Assembly (NCBI RefSeq): GCF_036711975.1 | Contig: NC_091973.1 | Span: 16,306,001 to 16,370,000 of the forward strand | Origin: Onthophagus taurus | Lineage: Eukaryota > Arthropoda > Insecta > Coleoptera > Scarabaeidae | Length of the DNA: 64,000 nucleotides | Reading direction: 5' to 3' | In this document: positions 61,330 through 64,000 of the stretch, in pieces | Layout of the letters: each line of letters starts with the position of its first letter | Position numbering within the stretch: the stretch's first letter is position 1 | Position numbers and translations under genes: made by a program | Notes under the pieces: model-generated | Database searches by the model: none | What the model was told of the DNA's origin: nothing | Seen by the model: only the letters and a program-made list of their open reading frames with translations

Positions 61330-64000
61330 ATGGAGTTGGGACGCATTCTTAAAATCGAACAAAACATCACAAAAGCGAGTCTTAAAGTCATTAAAGCCTT
61401 TCATAAATTTGTTTTTGAAAATGATGATGGTCGAAATAATAGACGTAATTTGCGAAGGTTTGAAGGCTTTGATTTCAAAGACGATAACGACGAACGATTG
61501 CAAGCTAAGATAAATTTTGCCATGAATAATTTGACGCTAGGAGAATTAAATTCAATTTGTCAAATCCTATGTGTGGATAACGACGCGAATGACAAAAAAG
61601 AATTAGTTGAAATGTTGTGTGGAAAATTATCTGATCTAGAGCTAAAAAATTTAGATGACGATATACACGACGATGCTTCTGGAAAAGATGTTGACACCAC
61701 GCATATTGAAAGAAAAAAAGGAAAATCTGATGACGAAAGTGAATTAGAAATGGCTGATATAAGTAAAAGTAATAACATGAGCGACGGAGAACAAAGTTTC
61801 ACAAAAAATTTCGAAAACAATTCCAAGACTTTTCATCCTAAATTCATGCTGACATTTAAAGACATTGAAGAAACTCTATGCACCTTTGATGGAGCTGAAT
61901 CACATTCAATAAATAAGTGGATCGTCGAATTCGAAGAAACATCGCTAATGATGGGATGGAATGAGGTGGAAAAGCTGATTTATGGTAAACGGTTAATGAA
62001 AGGAGAAGCATTGCTGTTTATTAGAGCTGAAAAGGGAATAACGTCATGGACAGTCCTTAAAACAAAGTTAATAAAGGAATTTGGTAGAACAACAAATAGC
62101 GCAGTTATTCACAAGAGGTTAACTACAAGAAAGAAGAAAAAAGACGAAACATTGTGGCAGTACTTAATGAAGATGAGAGAAATAGCTGCAGAGGGAGACA
62201 TTGAAGAAGAAGTGTTGATCGAGTATGTGACGGAGGGAATTGTTGACGACGAAATAAACAAGACAATACTTTATGGACCAACAACATTAAAAGAATTTAA
62301 AGAAAAATTGAAAATGTACGAGAGATTGAAGGAAAAGCAGGGCAGAGAACATAGAGACACAAAGAAGGAAGATTTTATGCGACAAAACAACACAAAACAG
62401 ACTCAAAGAAAACAAGATACCATAAAGGAACGAGATGAAAGAAACATGAGATGTTTTAACTGTGGAAAAGGAGGACACCAGGCAAAAAATTGTCGAGATA
62501 AGGACAAAGGTTTAAAATGTTTTAAATGTGACAACTTTGGTCACATAGCGAAAGAATGCGAAAGGGAAAAACCACAAAGAAAGAATTCCAATCGTGACGA
62601 AACCAAAGAACTCTATGTTGCTCAAGAAACCAAGATGGAATTGTCTAGATACAAGACGGTAATACTGAATGGAAGAAAAATCAACGGTTTTATCGATACT
62701 GGGAGTGATTTAAATTTAATAAAAGTAACAGCATTTTTGCAAATAGGTGGGCCAAAATTTGACGAAACGCCTATAACAATCAAAGGAATCGGAGATAATT
62801 GCATTACAACATTGGGCAAGTTTAAAACAGAGATGAAAATGGATGACTGTATTTTTGCAACAGATATCCACATTGTTCCCGAAGAAGCAATTCCCATGAA
62901 ATTCATTATTGGAAAACCTGTACTAGAGTTTGCAACCTTGACAATAAATAACAAAGGAATCAAAGTGACGGAGAATGGAGAAAATAAAGATTTAATCATG
63001 ACTCGAGAAATTGAAAAGGAAAGAGAAGTATTAAGTGATATCTTTATGATTCAAATGGACAGTAATACCTTAAACGTAGGAAAACTTGGATGTTACAAAC
63101 GGATATCGAATATTGTACAAGCGTACAAACCACAGCATCGACAGAGTACAGCGATTCGAACTAAAATAATATTGAGTGATGAAATACCAGTTTATCAATC
63201 ACCTAGAAGACTGTCATTTATGGAAAAGAAAGAAGTTGAAAGACAGATTGAGGAATGGATAGCTGATGGAATAGTGAGACCTAGCATTTCTGATTACGCA
63301 AGTCCAATAGTCTTGGTAAAGAAAAGAGATGGGTCGACAAGGATATGCATCGACTATAGGAAGTTGAACAGAAAAATAATAAAGGACAGATATCCCTTAC
63401 CGGTAATAGAAGACCAGATAAATCGTTTAGCTAAAGCAAAAATTTTTACTACATTGGATTTAAAAAACGGATTTTTCCATGTACCTGTTGACGAGTATAG
63501 TGTAAAGTATACTTCATTTGTTACCCCAAGCGGACAATATGAATTTTTGAAAACACCATTTGGCTTGTGCAACTCACCAGCTGTTTTCCAGAGATACGTG
63601 AACGAAGTATTCAAAAAATTGATCCACAAAGGAATCGTATTAACTTACATGGATGACCTGATAATTCCATCAACGACAGTAGAAGAGGCTTACAGCAACC
63701 TAGAAGAAGTATTGAAAACAGCAGAAAACTACGGCCTTGAATTTAAATGGTCTAAATGCTATTTTATGGACACAAAGGTAGAATACCTTGGACATGAAGT
63801 TGAGGATGGTACCGTTAAACCTTCTCTCAGAAAAATAAAGGCGGTTATGAACTTTCCTATACCGACAACGATAAAGAAGGTGCAGAGCTTCCTTGGATTG
63901 ACGGGATATTTTAGAAAGTACATAAAGGACTACGCGTTAATAGCAAAACCATTATCAGACATGTTGAAAGATGAGAAAAAATTTAAATTCGAAGAAATCG
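61330..64000 (+). CDS. Gypsy gag-pol, single fused frame, open to window end
   Basis: From the ATG at 61330 the frame stays open for 890 codons. Gag occupies about the first 430 residues and ends with two zinc knuckles (CFNCGKGGHQAKNC at 375, CFKCDNFGHIAKEC at 397). The protease follows with FIDTGSDLN (Asp 456). RT then shows DGIVRPSISDYASPIV, RICIDYRKLN, FTTLDLKNGFFHV, the catalytic YMDD at 773-776 and FLGLTGYFRKYI. Gag and pol are fused without a frame change, as in several Gypsy lineages. RNase H and integrase lie beyond the edge. No disabling change is visible, so this may be a recent copy. Confidence 0.85.
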   Translation, partial: MELGRILKIEQNITKASLKVIKAFHKFVFENDDGRNNRRNLRRFEGFDFKDDNDERLQAKINFAMNNLTLGELNSICQILCVDNDANDKKELVEMLCGKLSDLELKNLDDDIHDDASGKDVDTTHIERKKGKSDDESELEMADISKSNNMSDGEQSFTKNFENNSKTFHPKFMLTFKDIEETLCTFDGAESHSINKWIVEFEETSLMMGWNEVEKLIYGKRLMKGEALLFIRAEKGITSWTVLKTKLIKEFGRTTNSAVIHKRLTTRKKKKDETLWQYLMKMREIAAEGDIEEEVLIEYVTEGIVDDEINKTILYGPTTLKEFKEKLKMYERLKEKQGREHRDTKKEDFMRQNNTKQTQRKQDTIKERDERNMRCFNCGKGGHQAKNCRDKDKGLKCFKCDNFGHIAKECEREKPQRKNSNRDETKELYVAQETKMELSRYKTVILNGRKINGFIDTGSDLNLIKVTAFLQIGGPKFDETPITIKGIGDNCITTLGKFKTEMKMDDCIFATDIHIVPEEAIPMKFIIGKPVLEFATLTINNKGIKVTENGENKDLIMTREIEKEREVLSDIFMIQMDSNTLNVGKLGCYKRISNIVQAYKPQHRQSTAIRTKIILSDEIPVYQSPRRLSFMEKKEVERQIEEWIADGIVRPSISDYASPIVLVKKRDGSTRICIDYRKLNRKIIKDRYPLPVIEDQINRLAKAKIFTTLDLKNGFFHVPVDEYSVKYTSFVTPSGQYEFLKTPFGLCNSPAVFQRYVNEVFKKLIHKGIVLTYMDDLIIPSTTVEEAYSNLEEVLKTAENYGLEFKWSKCYFMDTKVEYLGHEVEDGTVKPSLRKIKAVMNFPIPTTIKKVQSFLGLTGYFRKYIKDYALIAKPLSDMLKDEKKFKFEEI

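Noticed and set aside
1-64000. CRISPR arrays, bacterial operons or rRNA
   Set aside because: No regularly spaced repeats or rRNA signatures were seen; introns and element types are those of an animal nuclear genome.

Overview
The window looks like nuclear DNA of an arthropod, most likely an insect. It is AT-rich and holds spliceosomal introns of about 60 bases. It carries piggyBac, hAT, PIF/Harbinger, Tc1/mariner, Ty3/Gypsy (errantivirus-like), Penelope-like, non-LTR and Polinton sequences, and I could identify no ordinary host gene. A large, repeat-dense insect genome (a beetle, for example) would fit, but the species cannot be fixed from the sequence.

Layout. 1-10,770: part of a Polinton/adintovirus-like element. 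It has a packaging ATPase on the minus strand, then a compact plus-strand block (phospholipase/pX-like protein, adenain-like protease, penton-like and hexon-like capsid proteins, small unknown proteins), and a broken protein-primed-type DNA polymerase B on the minus strand. 10,950-13,600: a damaged non-LTR retrotransposon and a Penelope-like (PLE) tail with a hammerhead-like motif. 14,516-25,500: nested DNA transposons. A Tc1/mariner-superfamily element with a DUF4817-like N-terminus is split by a 9.6 kb palindromic Tc1-type element. One arm of the palindrome is in turn split by a 3.0 kb PIF/Harbinger element. Target-site duplications (TA, then TTA) support this order. Each arm of the palindrome carries a four-exon transposase with no visible break.

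25,560-38,040: a young errantivirus-like Gypsy element (two 202 bp LTRs) lying against an older, shredded relative. The older one is interrupted by two short insertions that carry hammerhead-like motifs and are flanked by direct repeats. 38,109-44,500: PLE copies with inverted terminal arms. One is interrupted by a piggyBac with an intact transposase, flanked by TTAA, and by a third small hammerhead-bearing insertion. 44,553-45,987: a structurally complete but internally deleted copy of the DUF4817-type element. 47,912-51,894: a hAT element with an 8 bp target duplication, split by a THAP-encoding insertion. 52,004-55,516: more PLE and RTE-like remains. 55,517-58,478 is mostly unassigned. 58,479-64,000: a Gypsy scrap, a ZBED-like hAT with one frame break, and the 5' half of a Gypsy element whose fused gag-pol frame is open to the window edge.

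The most interesting signal is a family of eleven hammerhead-ribozyme-like motifs. They share a core while their helix II arms change in a compensatory way, and they are tied to PLEs and to small retrozyme-like insertions. Next come the palindromic Tc1 element with two mirrored transposase genes and the compact Polinton gene block. All calls come from reading the sequence by eye; no search or alignment was run.
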